In this document: piece after piece, positions 7,896 to 17,300 of the stretch
Numbering within the stretch: the first letter of the stretch is position 1
Layout of the letters: each line of letters begins with the position of its first letter
Source of the DNA: Crocinitomix catalasitica ATCC 23190
GTDB lineage: Bacteria > Bacteroidota > Bacteroidia > Flavobacteriales_D > Crocinitomicaceae
DNA length: 64,000 bases
Assembly (NCBI RefSeq): GCF_000621625.1
Contig: NZ_JHXV01000011.1
Span: 82,733 to 146,732, forward strand
Direction of reading: 5' to 3'
Program-made: the position numbers and the translations under genes
Notes under the pieces: generated by a model
The model's input: the letters and a program-made list of their open reading frames with translations, nothing else
The model's database searches: none
What the model was told of the DNA's origin: nothing

Positions 7896-10160
7896 ATGAA
7901 AAGGTCAAAATATATTTGGTTACCATCCATCAGTATTTTATCAACGTTATATTTTTTTTCCTGTGATGGACAAATAGTTCAAAATAATTTTCTTGCGCCA
8001 ACATCTGCTACAAGTCATTCAATGGCGGAAAACATAAATCATAAGAATGAAACTCAAGAAATGGTTGAGTTTTTAGGGAGGATAGTTGAACAGTCAGATC
8101 CTAATTTGAACGCTTATAGAAATAAACCGAGAGTAGGTATTTATAAATCAATGTTAAGTCAATCGAAATCGACTGAGAAACTATCAATATGGTATCAATA
8201 TTGTAAGGAATTATTACGTTCTGGTGATGCTCGTGAATGTATACAAGAGATTGAAAGTTTTTTTGAAGCTAATAGAGATTTGTCAGAGCAAATGACAGCA
8301 AATAATTATGTGCTTTTTGAATTATTAGCAATAGCTTATTTACGTTTAGGTGAGCAAGAGAATTGTCAATTGAACCACACTGAGTTTTCATGTATTTTAC
8401 CATTAGAAGAATCAGCAATTCATACATTACCTGAAGGTTCAAAAAATGCAATAGATATTTATAAAAGCATGTATGATGTTTACCCAAATCAAGGATATAA
8501 ATGGTTGATAAATTTGGGTTATATGACGTTGGGAACATATCCTCAAGAAGTGCCGAAGAAGTATTTAATTAATTACCCAAACTGGAATTTGGAACAACGG
8601 AATTTTCCGCGTTTTAATGAAGTTGCCATGAATGTAAATACTGCAATATATGGCTTGTCTGGAGGTGTCTGTACAGAAGATTTTAATAATGATGGCTTAA
8701 TTGACATTTTTGTAACCGATTATGGAATAGATGCACAAGCAAGATTATTAATTAATAATGGAAAAGGATCATTCGATGACCAAACAATTTTGGCTGGTTT
8801 AGAAGGTATTGTTGGGGGATTAAATACTATTCAAGCGGATTATAATAATGATGGATTTGAAGATATATTTGTGTTGAGAGGAGCTTGGTTGGGCGCTCAA
8901 GGCAATCACCCAAATTCATTGCTTAAAAACAATGGGGATGGTACTTTTTCGGATGTAACAAAGTCAGCTGGATTAATGAGTTTAATGCCAACACAAACAG
9001 GTGCCTGGGCTGATTTTAATCGCGACGGATATTTAGATTTATTTATTGGTAATGAATCTCGGAATAACTCATCAAATCCTTGTGAACTATATTTAAATAA
9101 TGGAGACGGAACCTTTAAGGAGGTGGCAGCAAGTGTTGGAGCCAATGTTCATGGTTTTGTGAAAGGTGTAGTGTGGGGTGATATTAATAATGATAGTTGG
9201 CCAGATCTGTATATCTCCATAATGGGAAGTCAAAATATTTTGTTAAAAAATAACGAGGGTGTATTTGAAGATGTTTCTCAAACAGCAGGTGTTCAGGAGC
9301 CAATAAGTAGTTTTCCGTGTTGGTTTTGGGATGTCAATAATGATGGTTATCAAGATATCTATGTATCAGGTTATAGTTCAGATAAAGATTTCGGTTTACC
9401 ATTAACCTTTGCGCAAGAAATGCAAGGTGTAAAAACGAATAATGGCTATTCAAAATTATATATCAATAACGGCAACGAAACATTTACTGATGCCACTGAA
9501 TCGTATAATTTACTGAAGTGTAGTTTTGCTATGGGGGCTAATTTCGGAGACCTGGATAACGATGGAAACCTTGACTTTTATTTAGGTACCGGAGCACCAG
9601 CTTTCAATTCAGTGATTCCCAATAGAATGTTTAGGAATGTTGATGGTACAAAATTCGAAGAAGTTACTTCGGCAGGGGGTTTTGGTCATATTCAAAAAGG
9701 TCACGGTGTTGCTTTTGTTGATTTTGATAATGATGGCGATCAAGAAATTTATGCTGTGATGGGCGGAGGATATCAAGCTGATGAATTTACGAATGTTTTG
9801 TTTGAAAACCCTGGTTTTGGGAACAATTGGTTGACTATAGAGTTAGAAGGGGTGACTACCAATAGAAGTGCTATAGGAACGCGTATTGAAGTTGTTTTAG
9901 ATAATAATAAAAGAATTTATAGAACTGTAAGTACGGGAGGTTCTTTTGGATCATCAAGTATTCAACAAGAAATAGGAATTGGAAAAGCAACTAAAATAAA
10001 TCAACTAATTATTACATGGCAAAATGGTGAGGTTGAGTCATTTGAGTCGGTTGCAATCAATCAAAAAATAGCAATAAAAGAGGGAACAAATGCAATTAGA
10101 ACAATCCCTTTTAGCTATATTCCTTTTTCTGAAAGTAAAGGAGTTCATCATCATCATTAA
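7896..10160 (+). CDS. FG-GAP/VCBS-repeat lipoprotein with ASPIC/UnbV C-terminal domain
   Basis: This 754-residue protein starts with a lipoprotein signal peptide (lipobox YFFSC, near residue 28). A helical region of about 200 residues follows. Next is a series of FG-GAP/VCBS repeats with Ca-binding-like DFNNDGLID, DYNNDGFED, DFNRDGYLD, DINNDSWPD, DVNNDGYQD, DLDNDGNLD and DFDNDGDQE motifs (about 260-630), which would form a beta-propeller. The C-terminal part (NNWLTIELEGVTTNRSAIGTR ... GSSSIQQEIGIG) is the ASPIC/UnbV domain common in CRTAC1-type proteins. It is probably surface-exposed and binds ligand or carbohydrate; the ligand is unknown. The natural C-terminus is four His residues. A GbsR-like regulator gene lies downstream in the same direction. 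Confidence 0.88.
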   Translation: MKRSKYIWLPSISILSTLYFFSCDGQIVQNNFLAPTSATSHSMAENINHKNETQEMVEFLGRIVEQSDPNLNAYRNKPRVGIYKSMLSQSKSTEKLSIWYQYCKELLRSGDARECIQEIESFFEANRDLSEQMTANNYVLFELLAIAYLRLGEQENCQLNHTEFSCILPLEESAIHTLPEGSKNAIDIYKSMYDVYPNQGYKWLINLGYMTLGTYPQEVPKKYLINYPNWNLEQRNFPRFNEVAMNVNTAIYGLSGGVCTEDFNNDGLIDIFVTDYGIDAQARLLINNGKGSFDDQTILAGLEGIVGGLNTIQADYNNDGFEDIFVLRGAWLGAQGNHPNSLLKNNGDGTFSDVTKSAGLMSLMPTQTGAWADFNRDGYLDLFIGNESRNNSSNPCELYLNNGDGTFKEVAASVGANVHGFVKGVVWGDINNDSWPDLYISIMGSQNILLKNNEGVFEDVSQTAGVQEPISSFPCWFWDVNNDGYQDIYVSGYSSDKDFGLPLTFAQEMQGVKTNNGYSKLYINNGNETFTDATESYNLLKCSFAMGANFGDLDNDGNLDFYLGTGAPAFNSVIPNRMFRNVDGTKFEEVTSAGGFGHIQKGHGVAFVDFDNDGDQEIYAVMGGGYQADEFTNVLFENPGFGNNWLTIELEGVTTNRSAIGTRIEVVLDNNKRIYRTVSTGGSFGSSSIQQEIGIGKATKINQLIITWQNGEVESFESVAINQKIAIKEGTNAIRTIPFSYIPFSESKGVHHHH

Positions 10161-10282
10161 ATGTGGTGTTAATTTTTTCACATCATAAGCCGATTTTTTA
10201 GATATAATTTAATATTTATTGGTTATATTTCCCTTCTCCAAACTATTTTACCTATGAAATCTCATAAATAGTAAGATTTATT

Positions 10283-10297
10283 CATAATATAATTATG
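10283..10297. promoter_or_regulatory. Small AT palindrome before the GbsR-like gene
   Basis: CATAATATAATTATG is a perfect inverted repeat (6-base arms) that ends 10 bases before the ATG at 10308. It could be an autoregulatory operator, but such AT-rich palindromes also occur by chance. Confidence 0.3.
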
Positions 10298-10307
10298 TTT
10301 TAAAAGC

Positions 10308-10793
10308 ATGCAAAAAGAGATTAATCATTCAGTTCAATTAAGTAAAAAATTAAAAGAATTAATAGAAAAGTTAGAAGTTGTTAATGAAAAGCAGGGAATG
10401 ACCCCAGCATCAGCGAAAATCGGAGCACTGTTGACCGTTTGCAACGAAGGTGAACTTACTTTCGATCAAATAAGAAGTACGCTTAACTTAAGTAAAAGTG
10501 CTACGAGTAATGGCATAAATTTATTATTAAACACAAAAAGCATTGAGCAGATCAATAAGTTCGGTGAAAGAAAAAGATATTTTAGAGTGAATCTTTATAC
10601 TTGGAAGGAGAATTTACAAGAAATAAATAAAGGTTACGGTTATTTAGCAACACTCTTGCGTGAAGTTCATAAATATAGATCAAAAGAGACGGTTGAATTC
10701 AATACTAATTTGTTAGAAATGGTCGAGTTTGCTGAGTATTTACATGAAGAAATGCCTAAGCTTTATGAAAGATGGGAAAAATTGAAAAAGTAA
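10308..10793 (+). CDS. GbsR/MarR-like transcriptional regulator
   Basis: The 161-residue protein has a winged helix-turn-helix domain in about residues 30-100. TPASAKIGALLTVCNEGELTF is the first part, LSKSATSNGINLLL the recognition helix, and ERKRYFRVN the wing. A C-terminal helical region (about 110-160) would mediate dimerisation. This order matches the GbsR branch of the MarR superfamily, which in other bacteria controls osmoprotectant or membrane-transport genes. It stands alone, with the FG-GAP lipoprotein upstream and a convergent kinase downstream, so its target is not evident. Confidence 0.85.
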   Translation: MQKEINHSVQLSKKLKELIEKLEVVNEKQGMTPASAKIGALLTVCNEGELTFDQIRSTLNLSKSATSNGINLLLNTKSIEQINKFGERKRYFRVNLYTWKENLQEINKGYGYLATLLREVHKYRSKETVEFNTNLLEMVEFAEYLHEEMPKLYERWEKLKK

Positions 10794-10857
10794 ATTTTTA
10801 GGACTTAATTATTCTTTATAAGCAGAGTTTCATACCAAAAAAATAAGTTGAATCGAT

Positions 10858-12051
10858 TTAATCGATCCCCTCAAAGTTTATTTTAAACCGAGCGCCGTTG
10901 TCGTTGTTATATTCAATTTTGGCATCTATTTGATCAATCAAAGCGGCAATAATTTCCATGCCTAAAGAATCTGCTGATTCTAAATCAAAGTCACTTGGTA
11001 AGCCAACACCATTATCATGGAAAATTAATTCGAATCCATTACGATTCTCTTTTAATGAAATATGTAGAACGGGATTTTTATTATCTTTAAATGCATGCTT
11101 TACGGAATTTGTAATCATTTCAGAAACGATTAAACCAAGGGGCACTGCTATGTCAAGATCCAATAACAAATCAATCGTTTCCAGTTGACAATCAATATCT
11201 GATTGGATAATTTGTTGTGTTTTAATTAATTCTTTTAAATATGAATTAAAATCGACTTGATTTCCTTGAATATTACTGTATAATTTTTGATGAATTAGTG
11301 CAATTGCATCTACACGCCTTCTACTTTCATCTAACACTCCTAACACATCTTCGTCAGTAACAGATCGTGTTTGCATTGACAGTAAAGAAGAGATTATTTG
11401 TAAATTGTTTTTAACGCGATGATGCACCTCTTTTAAAAGTATTTGGACATGATGGTGTTGCTCAGATATCTCTTTGTTTTTTCGCTCAAGAATAAAATTT
11501 GCTCTTATAATCGTATCACTATTCACTTTGTTGGTATAACTAAAATAGATCATCATGATTAATACAACCATACCAACACCTGCTAAATTAAATCGTTCAA
11601 GCTCCTCTTGTACTTCCTTAGCCAATACTAATTTACCAGTTCCTCCTTCGAAATGATGCCAGATAAGCGAGGCTAAAAAAATGATGGACCCGTTAAAAAT
11701 TGCAGTTATAAAAACGCTCCAATTTGTGTTTAATAAAAAGGTTAATGGAATTAAAAAGATATAATAGAAAACACCTGAATCCCAACCAAAATAATAGGTA
11801 TTAATATAGGCTTCAATACCAAAAGTATATGCGCCAATAAAAAATATGAGATTAACTGGAATTAAATCTTTTATTGATAAAATAAGTATTAGAATGAAGA
11901 TGAGAGTTGCAATAACCGGACTAAGAATAGCTGGACCTGTTGATACTTGAATTAAAAACCACGAAAGATAAAAATTGATACAAATAGCTAGAGCTACAGA
12001 TAAATGAATTACGTTTTTAAAGTTATTCGATATGGATATTATTTTAGGCAT
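10858..12051 (-). CDS. Membrane sensor histidine kinase (HisKA_2/HWE-like), paralog A
   Basis: This 397-residue protein has an N-terminal set of about six hydrophobic segments (about 15-180). The dimerisation/phosphoacceptor block LLKEVHHRVKNNLQII lies near residues 205-220, followed by an HATPase domain with VSEMITNSVKHAF and FHDNGVGLP. The His-His-Arg-Val-Lys-Asn-Asn signature is that of HisKA_2 kinases. No receiver domain or response regulator is encoded beside it. It is closely related along its full length to the next gene, so the pair arose by tandem duplication. The membrane part resembles the 5-7 TM sensor regions that detect membrane state or small molecules; the signal is unknown. 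Confidence 0.9.
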   Translation of the reverse strand: MPKIISISNNFKNVIHLSVALAICINFYLSWFLIQVSTGPAILSPVIATLIFILILILSIKDLIPVNLIFFIGAYTFGIEAYINTYYFGWDSGVFYYIFLIPLTFLLNTNWSVFITAIFNGSIIFLASLIWHHFEGGTGKLVLAKEVQEELERFNLAGVGMVVLIMMIYFSYTNKVNSDTIIRANFILERKNKEISEQHHHVQILLKEVHHRVKNNLQIISSLLSMQTRSVTDEDVLGVLDESRRRVDAIALIHQKLYSNIQGNQVDFNSYLKELIKTQQIIQSDIDCQLETIDLLLDLDIAVPLGLIVSEMITNSVKHAFKDNKNPVLHISLKENRNGFELIFHDNGVGLPSDFDLESADSLGMEIIAALIDQIDAKIEYNNDNGARFKINFEGID

Positions 12052-12219
12052 TTATTTAAAGCTATATTAAAAACTTAGCGTATTATAAGAAAACTGTGAA
12101 CAGACTTATAATCGTCTAAATTTGTAATTCCGAAAATCATTAATACATTTTCCAGTTTAACAACCTTCGTAATATTGGGTTTTTCAAGCGGGAGACTTGG
12201 TAATGAGGGGTTAATTGTG

Positions 12220-13407
12220 TTAAACTAGGAAATTTATTTTAAAACAAGCACCGTTTTCATTTTTAAATTCGATTGATGCATCTATTTGATCGATCAATGC
12301 ACTAATGATTTCCATACCAAGCGAATCGGCAACAGTTAAATCAAAATTATCGGGTAATCCTGATCCATTATCAGTGTAAGTTAATTCTAGTGAATTCGAA
12401 TCTCTAGTCAAAGTAAGATATACCTTCGGGTTTTTAGTTTCTTTAAAGGCATGCTTAACTGAATTTGTTATCAATTCAGAGATAATAAGTCCCAATGGTA
12501 CAGCTGTATCTAAATCCAATAAAACATCAATTGATTCGAGATGACATTCAATATTCGATTGAATTAGCTGTTGAGAGTTGACTAATTCAGATAAATAGGA
12601 TTTAAAATCGACTTGGTTACCATGAATGTCACTATAAAGTTTTTGGTGAATTAATGCAATAGCCTCAACGCGTCTTCGGCTTTCATCCAAAATGTTTATA
12701 GCTCCCTCATCATTTGTTGCTCTCCGTTGCATTGACAAAAGTGAAGTGATAATTTGTAAATTGTTTTTAACACGATGATGTATTTCTTTTAAAAGAATTT
12801 GAACATGCTGATGCTGTTCTGAAATTTCTTTATTTTGAATCTCAAGATCCTTATTCGCTTTAACAAGGGCGGTATCTTGCAGACGATTGACATTGCTAAA
12901 GTAAATAGTGGTAATGAGAATTACAATGCCAACAATAGCCAAGTTAAATTGATTTAAAAAATTTTCAAATTCTGGCATTGAATGCGTTAAACCTTCTTCA
13001 TTGCGAAGTGAATACCAAAGAAAAAAGGTCAAGCTTATAATGGATAAATTAAAAATTAAAGTAGTCGATTTCTTCCATTCGGGATACATTAAAAATGTAA
13101 GAGGCAATAAAAATAAATAATAGAAAAATCCAGCATTCCAACCTATAAAATAAGTATGAATTGAAACTTCAATTGCTACAGAATAAGCGGCGGCAAAATA
13201 GGCTGACTTGATTGATAAAATTTTTTTTAACGACAAAATAATTGCTAAAATGAAAATGAGACTACCTAATAAAGGGCTCCATAAAACATGTTCTGCAGAG
13301 ATATAAATAAAGAGGCTAGCAATATAAAGATTGGTCAAAATACCTAAACCAAAGGCGAGGTAAATTACTTTCGAAAAACGAATTATTTTAATATCTAAAT
13401 CGGGCAT
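12220..13407 (-). CDS. Membrane sensor histidine kinase (HisKA_2/HWE-like), paralog B
   Basis: The 395-residue protein has the same plan as its neighbour: about six N-terminal hydrophobic segments, LLKEIHHRVKNNLQII as phosphoacceptor block, then an HATPase domain with ISELITNSVKHAF and YTDNGSGLP. The catalytic parts are nearly the same as in paralog A, while the membrane segments have diverged, which would suit a difference in signal rather than in output. The 168-base gap between the two genes holds no recognised feature. No partner response regulator is in the window. Confidence 0.9.
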   Translation of the reverse strand: MPDLDIKIIRFSKVIYLAFGLGILTNLYIASLFIYISAEHVLWSPLLGSLIFILAIILSLKKILSIKSAYFAAAYSVAIEVSIHTYFIGWNAGFFYYLFLLPLTFLMYPEWKKSTTLIFNLSIISLTFFLWYSLRNEEGLTHSMPEFENFLNQFNLAIVGIVILITTIYFSNVNRLQDTALVKANKDLEIQNKEISEQHQHVQILLKEIHHRVKNNLQIITSLLSMQRRATNDEGAINILDESRRRVEAIALIHQKLYSDIHGNQVDFKSYLSELVNSQQLIQSNIECHLESIDVLLDLDTAVPLGLIISELITNSVKHAFKETKNPKVYLTLTRDSNSLELTYTDNGSGLPDNFDLTVADSLGMEIISALIDQIDASIEFKNENGACFKINFLV

Positions 13408-13563
13408 TCATTCTAAATCTAATTAAAACTATAAATAAATAGACGCCAATTGATTAATTATTTAAGAATTATTTTTTTCGACTTGACATTATCTGAATAA
13501 AGGCCTGCCAATTTTAATGAACAACAGTAGAGATAGACTGTCACATGGAATTTTATTACGTTA

Positions 13564-14163
13564 TTATTGTTTAACAAATTTTAAAATATCTTCACCCGCT
13601 GCCGAATGTATTTTGAGAAAATAGATACAAGAATTTAAAGATTGAATGTTCAATTTTTCCGAATTTATTTCCTTTTCAGTACAGGTGTATAGTTTCTTCC
13701 CAGAAAGTGAATAAATACAAATTTGTTGGACCTTTAAATCGCTTAAACCTTTAATTGTTATCTGTTCATTACTTGGGTTGGGGTAAATGAATAGCGTTGA
13801 TATTGAAAGGTTAACGCTGGTATTTGCAAATTTTTCCAAAGCCATCTTAATAACTCCTGACGATAGGGCTGGAAGTACATAATCAGAGAGGTCAAATTCG
13901 CTAAATCTTCTTCAATTAACAGGGAAGGGTAGAATGGCACATTTGTCTACAATACTAATCCACGTCAGAGATGCCTCGAAGATTTCATTAAAGGTTTGAT
14001 CGGTATTAAATCCGCTTAATTTAGCATTGATTTCGGTAGCTTCTGAAATTTCGAAGTTGAGGTTGATAGTTTGGCTTTGTGTAGGGTTTATTATAAAGAA
14101 TATCCCGAATATTAGAATTGCAAAACGATGTAAATTATTTTTGTGGTGAAGGTTCTGTGTGTG
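13564..14163 (-). pseudogene. Remnant of a T9SS-exported protein (no start codon, internal stop)
   Basis: One minus-strand frame runs from 14163 to the TAA at 13564 and is broken by a TGA at 13912-13914. Before that stop it encodes a signal-peptide-like start (RFAILIFGIFFIINPTQSQ) and about 45 mature residues (NLNFEISEATEINAKLSGFN...). After it, in the same frame, it continues through DLSDYVLPALSSGVIK into a T9SS sorting domain (FIYPNPSNEQITIKGL ... YFLKI ... ILKFVKQ). No ATG, GTG or TTG precedes the signal peptide in frame. The whole is about 195 codons, too short for a normal secreted enzyme with such ends, so an internal deletion is likely. The ATG at 13845 would only give the sorting tail. 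Confidence 0.75.
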
Positions 14164-14318
14164 TTAAGAACGTTGGATCCATATATTGTAAATATAATAA
14201 AAATGCTGTGGGTAATTATTGTTTTGATCTGATACACGGGTATATATGTTTCTAAAAGCAACTAAATTTTCATAATTAAAGATTTGTAATTTACAAATAG
14301 TTATAATTTTTATTTCAT

Positions 14319-14326
14319 TAACTTTG
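14319..14326 (+). promoter_or_regulatory. -7 promoter element before the large T9SS gene
   Basis: TAACTTTG matches TAnnTTTG. Transcription would begin close to 14331-14335, leaving almost no leader before the mini-ORF at 14335. I found no -33 TTG at normal spacing. Confidence 0.45.
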
Positions 14327-14334
14327 AGGACCTA

Positions 14335-14352
14335 ATGAATCAAATGCTGTGA
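14335..14352 (+). other. Five-codon upstream ORF overlapping the start of the T9SS gene
   Basis: ATG AAT CAA ATG CTG TGA encodes MNQML and its stop overlaps the GTG start at 14349 (GTGA). It could be a leader peptide that feeds ribosomes to the GTG by termination-reinitiation, or the relic of an older start after a small shift. Whether it is translated is not known. Confidence 0.35.
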
Positions 14353-17300
14353 ACAAAATTATTCTATTATTAATCAGTTTTATTTTTCCGCTTGCTGTAC
14401 TTGCACAATGGGAAGAAAAGGCCGAATCTGTGACGACGTCATTTTTGGCAGTTGATATCCATGAAAGTGGTGTTTGTTATGCTGTTGGATATCCCTTTAT
14501 GAAATCAGAAGATGACGGGGAAACTTGGGCGGAAGTTGAATTCCCTGGTGCAGATTCCATTTATTTTAAACTCGTGGTATTATTTGACGTCAAAATTTTA
14601 TCAGAAACAACTATAGTCGCTGTTGGTCGTAGTGCATTAAATGATAATAATGTAATTATTCGTTCGTCCGATAGCGGTGAAAGTTGGTCTGTAGTTTATG
14701 CTGGAGCTACAGGTAACCGTTTAGAATTTAGAAGTGTTGCTTTTTATGATGAATTATCTGGTATAGCAGTTGGTGAAAACGGTATTGTAGTCGAAACAAC
14801 AGATGGTGGGGAAACATGGGTTTCAAGGTACTCTGGTACAGAAAACCTTCTTACCGCGGTAGAATATATGTCTGAATCTCGTGCCATTGCAGTTGGTTAT
14901 GAAACCATAATTCGTTCGACAGACGGAGGTGGAACATGGTCTGTTGATACTTATTCCGATAAAAGTTTCAAATCTGTAAGTTATTACTTGGCCGATAACG
15001 AACTTACAGCTACTTATATAACTGCACCTTATAAGGACATGATTTTTAAAAGTAGTGATTATGGTTTTACATGGACGACACAAGACATTTCTTTTGAACG
15101 TATAAGCTGTCACAAAGTCTTACCTGGGGATTCAATTTATCTTGGTTACGAATATGGAATGTTATTGGGTTTGACAGAGGATATCCACCTGTATGAATTC
15201 ATAGATTACGACTTTGAGGGAATCTCTGATATTGAGTTTAAAAATGGATATGGTTTGGCTGTTACGGAACAAGTAGATGAGAGTAAAATTTATAAGTTTT
15301 ATTATGACGAACCTTGGAACCTTTCACAAATGGTTGATTTTTCTTATCCTGACACTATTTGTGCAGGTGAAACAACTATGTACACATGCTCTAACCCAAC
15401 CCTTGATAGTTATGAATGGTTGATAGACGAGGTTTCAATTTCTGAATTAAGAGATTTTGAATATACGCATGAAGATGCTGGCGAATTCAATATAATGTTG
15501 GTCACAGAATTTGAAGGGAATAGTGATACAATCGAACATTCAATTACTGTTATCAGTACACCAGAAATAAATCCAATTGAGATAGTAGCTGATTCAGCTA
15601 TTTGTCAAGGATCAGATTATCGTTTTAATCTTATAGATATTGCTGACGGAACAGGTTATCGCGTGATGATTGAAGGAGTTGAAATAGAATATGCAAGGGC
15701 AACTGGTGATGATCGACTATATTACTTTGATGAAGTTGATGCAAATCTTACTTTCAATATAGATAAATGGATCGTCAACGAATGTGATTCTGTAAGTGTT
15801 TCTGAAGAATTTGCACTGGTGGTAGATACATATCCAGATTCAAGTACGGTCTTTTACACAAGTGATAGTTTGGTTTGTTTTGGCGATTCTACTGCCATAG
15901 TTTTACCCATCCCTGAAATAGGAGTGGAGTATACAATTTATCAAGATGGTGATTCAATTGCAGCAGGACTTTCCATTGACGGTACAATGATGTCGTTTCA
16001 TTCATTACCAATTACTTCAAATCATGGTTTTACAATAGAAGCTAATTCAGAGAATGGATGTCATTCAGTATTTGACATGATAGATTCAACCCACGTTGAA
16101 GTTGCTGACGCAACCTTTAGTGCAGGGTTAGGATATTTTTTCCAAAATGAATTAATTGAAATTGAAACAGATGATATTGTCGGTTATACTTACGAATGGT
16201 CATCAGACGGAAGTCCAGATATTTATACAGATCTTGATCTGCTTCATCCAAGTATAGCTTATGATGAGATCGGCGTGTATGAATTAAATTTATCGGTAGA
16301 ATCGGAGCATATTGGATGTCGTGACTCTCTAACTAAAATAATTCAAGTATTCAACGATCTTATCCCAGACAGTTTGTATGAAGAAATATGCCATGTAATT
16401 GACAATAATAGGATAACCGTTTTAGATCAAACCGTCGACCCATATGGGAATTTAATTGTAGTTGGTTATAAAGAAGATGAAATTCAGGGACATTGGGGGA
16501 CAATTTTAGATGGGGTACTTCAAAAATTCAATTCAGAAGGTGAATTAGTTTGGGAGTTTGTATTAGAACGCGACATCCCTTCGTATGATGACCATAAATC
16601 CTCTATTTTTAATTCGGTTGACACTGATCAATTTGGTAATATTTTTTTTACAGGAACATTTGATATTGTTGTCTTTGACTTTTTTGATGAACCTATATGG
16701 GCTGGTCCTAGAGGAGGTGGAGGTCCAGAGGCTAAACAAACTTTTTTATTGAAAGCGACCCCAGAAGGTGAGTTCGTATGGTGGTCATATGTTCAACGAA
16801 CATCTCATCATAGTGGTTTTGCTGATGTAATTGTTTCTGACCGGCATGAACGAATCTACCTTTCCGCATGTAATGTAGGTACAAGAGATTATAATACAAC
16901 GCATTATGATGTTGTGAGCATTCCATCTGTAGGGTTTGCTTCAGGCGGAGTATACTTATTAGAATTATCTCTAACTGGAGAATTATTAAACTCTTATGCT
17001 GGCTCATCTGCTTATGGAGCGATGTTAGAAGGGCGACACGACCCTGTTCCTAGCTATAGTTATCGAGATACTTATGTTGTTCCTCAGTTACATTTAAACG
17101 CCGACTCGACAATTTATATGGTAGGTGAAGTTAAAGAACACTCAGGTATAGCATTTGACATCGGAAGTGTTGAAAGTGAATCGCAAATACTAGGTTATAT
17201 GTTAAAAATTAATCCGTTAAGTGAAGATCCCGGTTGGAAACAAATCGGAACGAATATTTCCAAAGCTAGGTATGGATCGTCTCGAATGTCATCAACCGTT

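Noticed and set aside
13758..13940. A 60-codon minus-strand frame
   Set aside because: It overlaps the T9SS remnant in another frame; the remnant frame carries the recognisable sorting domain.
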